The translations under genes were made by a program, and so were the position numbers. Below are positions 4,955 through 5,099 of a stretch of 5,099 bases of DNA, piece by piece (within the stretch, counting starts at the first letter, position 1; each line of letters begins with the position of its first letter). This DNA comes from Bifidobacteriaceae bacterium. GTDB taxonomy: Bacteria > Actinomycetota > Actinomycetes > Actinomycetales > WQXJ01. The stretch covers positions 1-5,099 of the forward strand of contig JAITJY010000249.1 in NCBI GenBank assembly GCA_031278675.1, in the 5' to 3' direction. The notes under the pieces are model-generated. The model saw only the letters and a list, made by a program, of their open reading frames with translations. It was not told the origin of the DNA and made no database searches.

Positions 4955-5099
4955 ATGAGCGAACCTACCAACTCATCACCCGTACCACCCGACGGCCTTC
5001 CCGCCGGGGACCAGCCTCCGGGAACCTTGACCCCCGGTGAAGCCTCCCTCGGGTATGGGCCAGTCCCAACCGCGCCTGGGCAAACCGCAGCCCGGTATG
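4955..5099 (+). CDS. N-terminal part of a Pro/Gly-rich protein (cut by window end)
   Basis: From ATG 4955 the frame is open to the window edge, giving 48 residues that begin MSEPTNSSPVPPDGLPAGDQ. The sequence is low in complexity and rich in Pro and Gly, with scattered Tyr near 36 and 48. In Actinobacteria such disordered cytoplasmic N-termini commonly precede membrane domains (for example small multi-span proteins), but no membrane segment is reached here, so the type of protein is not determined. A weak purine-rich site (GGAACAGAG, 4942-4950) precedes the start. It lies 65 bases after the Fic-fold gene on the same strand, either as its own unit or read through from it. Confidence 0.6.
   Translation, partial: MSEPTNSSPVPPDGLPAGDQPPGTLTPGEASLGYGPVPTAPGQTAARY

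Overview
The window most likely comes from a high-GC Gram-positive bacterium (Actinobacteria). The housekeeping panB gene is very GC-rich (49 of 60 bases are G/C in 241-300). Two genes use GTG starts, and three genes have a -10-like hexamer only 6-7 bases before the start codon, as in leaderless actinobacterial mRNAs. The last gene opens with a Pro/Gly-rich N-terminus common in actinobacterial membrane proteins. No species can be named from the sequence alone.

Layout. (1) 47-856, plus strand: panB, ketopantoate hydroxymethyltransferase, a core pantothenate/CoA gene that looks intact. (2) 853-963 and 3670-3781: two direct copies of a ~111-bp sequence, about 97% identical. The left copy begins at the panB stop codon. 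The right copy ends 55 bp before a Fic-fold gene. Together they bracket a 2.7-kb segment that looks inserted. (3) Inside the segment are a minus-strand toxin-antitoxin remnant, with an intact Phd/YefM-type antitoxin (1102-1380) and a PIN/VapC toxin cut off exactly at the left repeat (964-1102); a plus-strand cysteine-containing putative lipoprotein of lower G+C (1624-2496); a strong hairpin shared with a convergent minus-strand gene for an unrecognised 142-residue protein (2556-2984); a ~170-bp element with long imperfect inverted repeats (3083-3253); and two possible single-membrane-span micro-ORFs (2968-3066 minus, 3520-3639 plus). No integrase or transposase is visible. (4) 3837-4889, plus strand: a 350-residue class II-like Fic protein with a C-terminal winged helix. 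Its catalytic loop has lost the active His, the acidic residue, the Asn and the first Arg, and the N-terminal inhibitory Glu is missing too. (5) 4955 to the end: the start of a Pro/Gly-rich protein, cut by the window edge.

How the parts fit. panB is ordinary metabolism. The segment between the repeats reads as a small accessory insertion, or the remnant of one, whose TA module has decayed to an orphan antitoxin. The flanking pseudo-Fic protein is the most unusual gene: the fold markers remain while the AMP-transfer machinery and its autoinhibition are both gone, which suggests a repurposed non-catalytic role.
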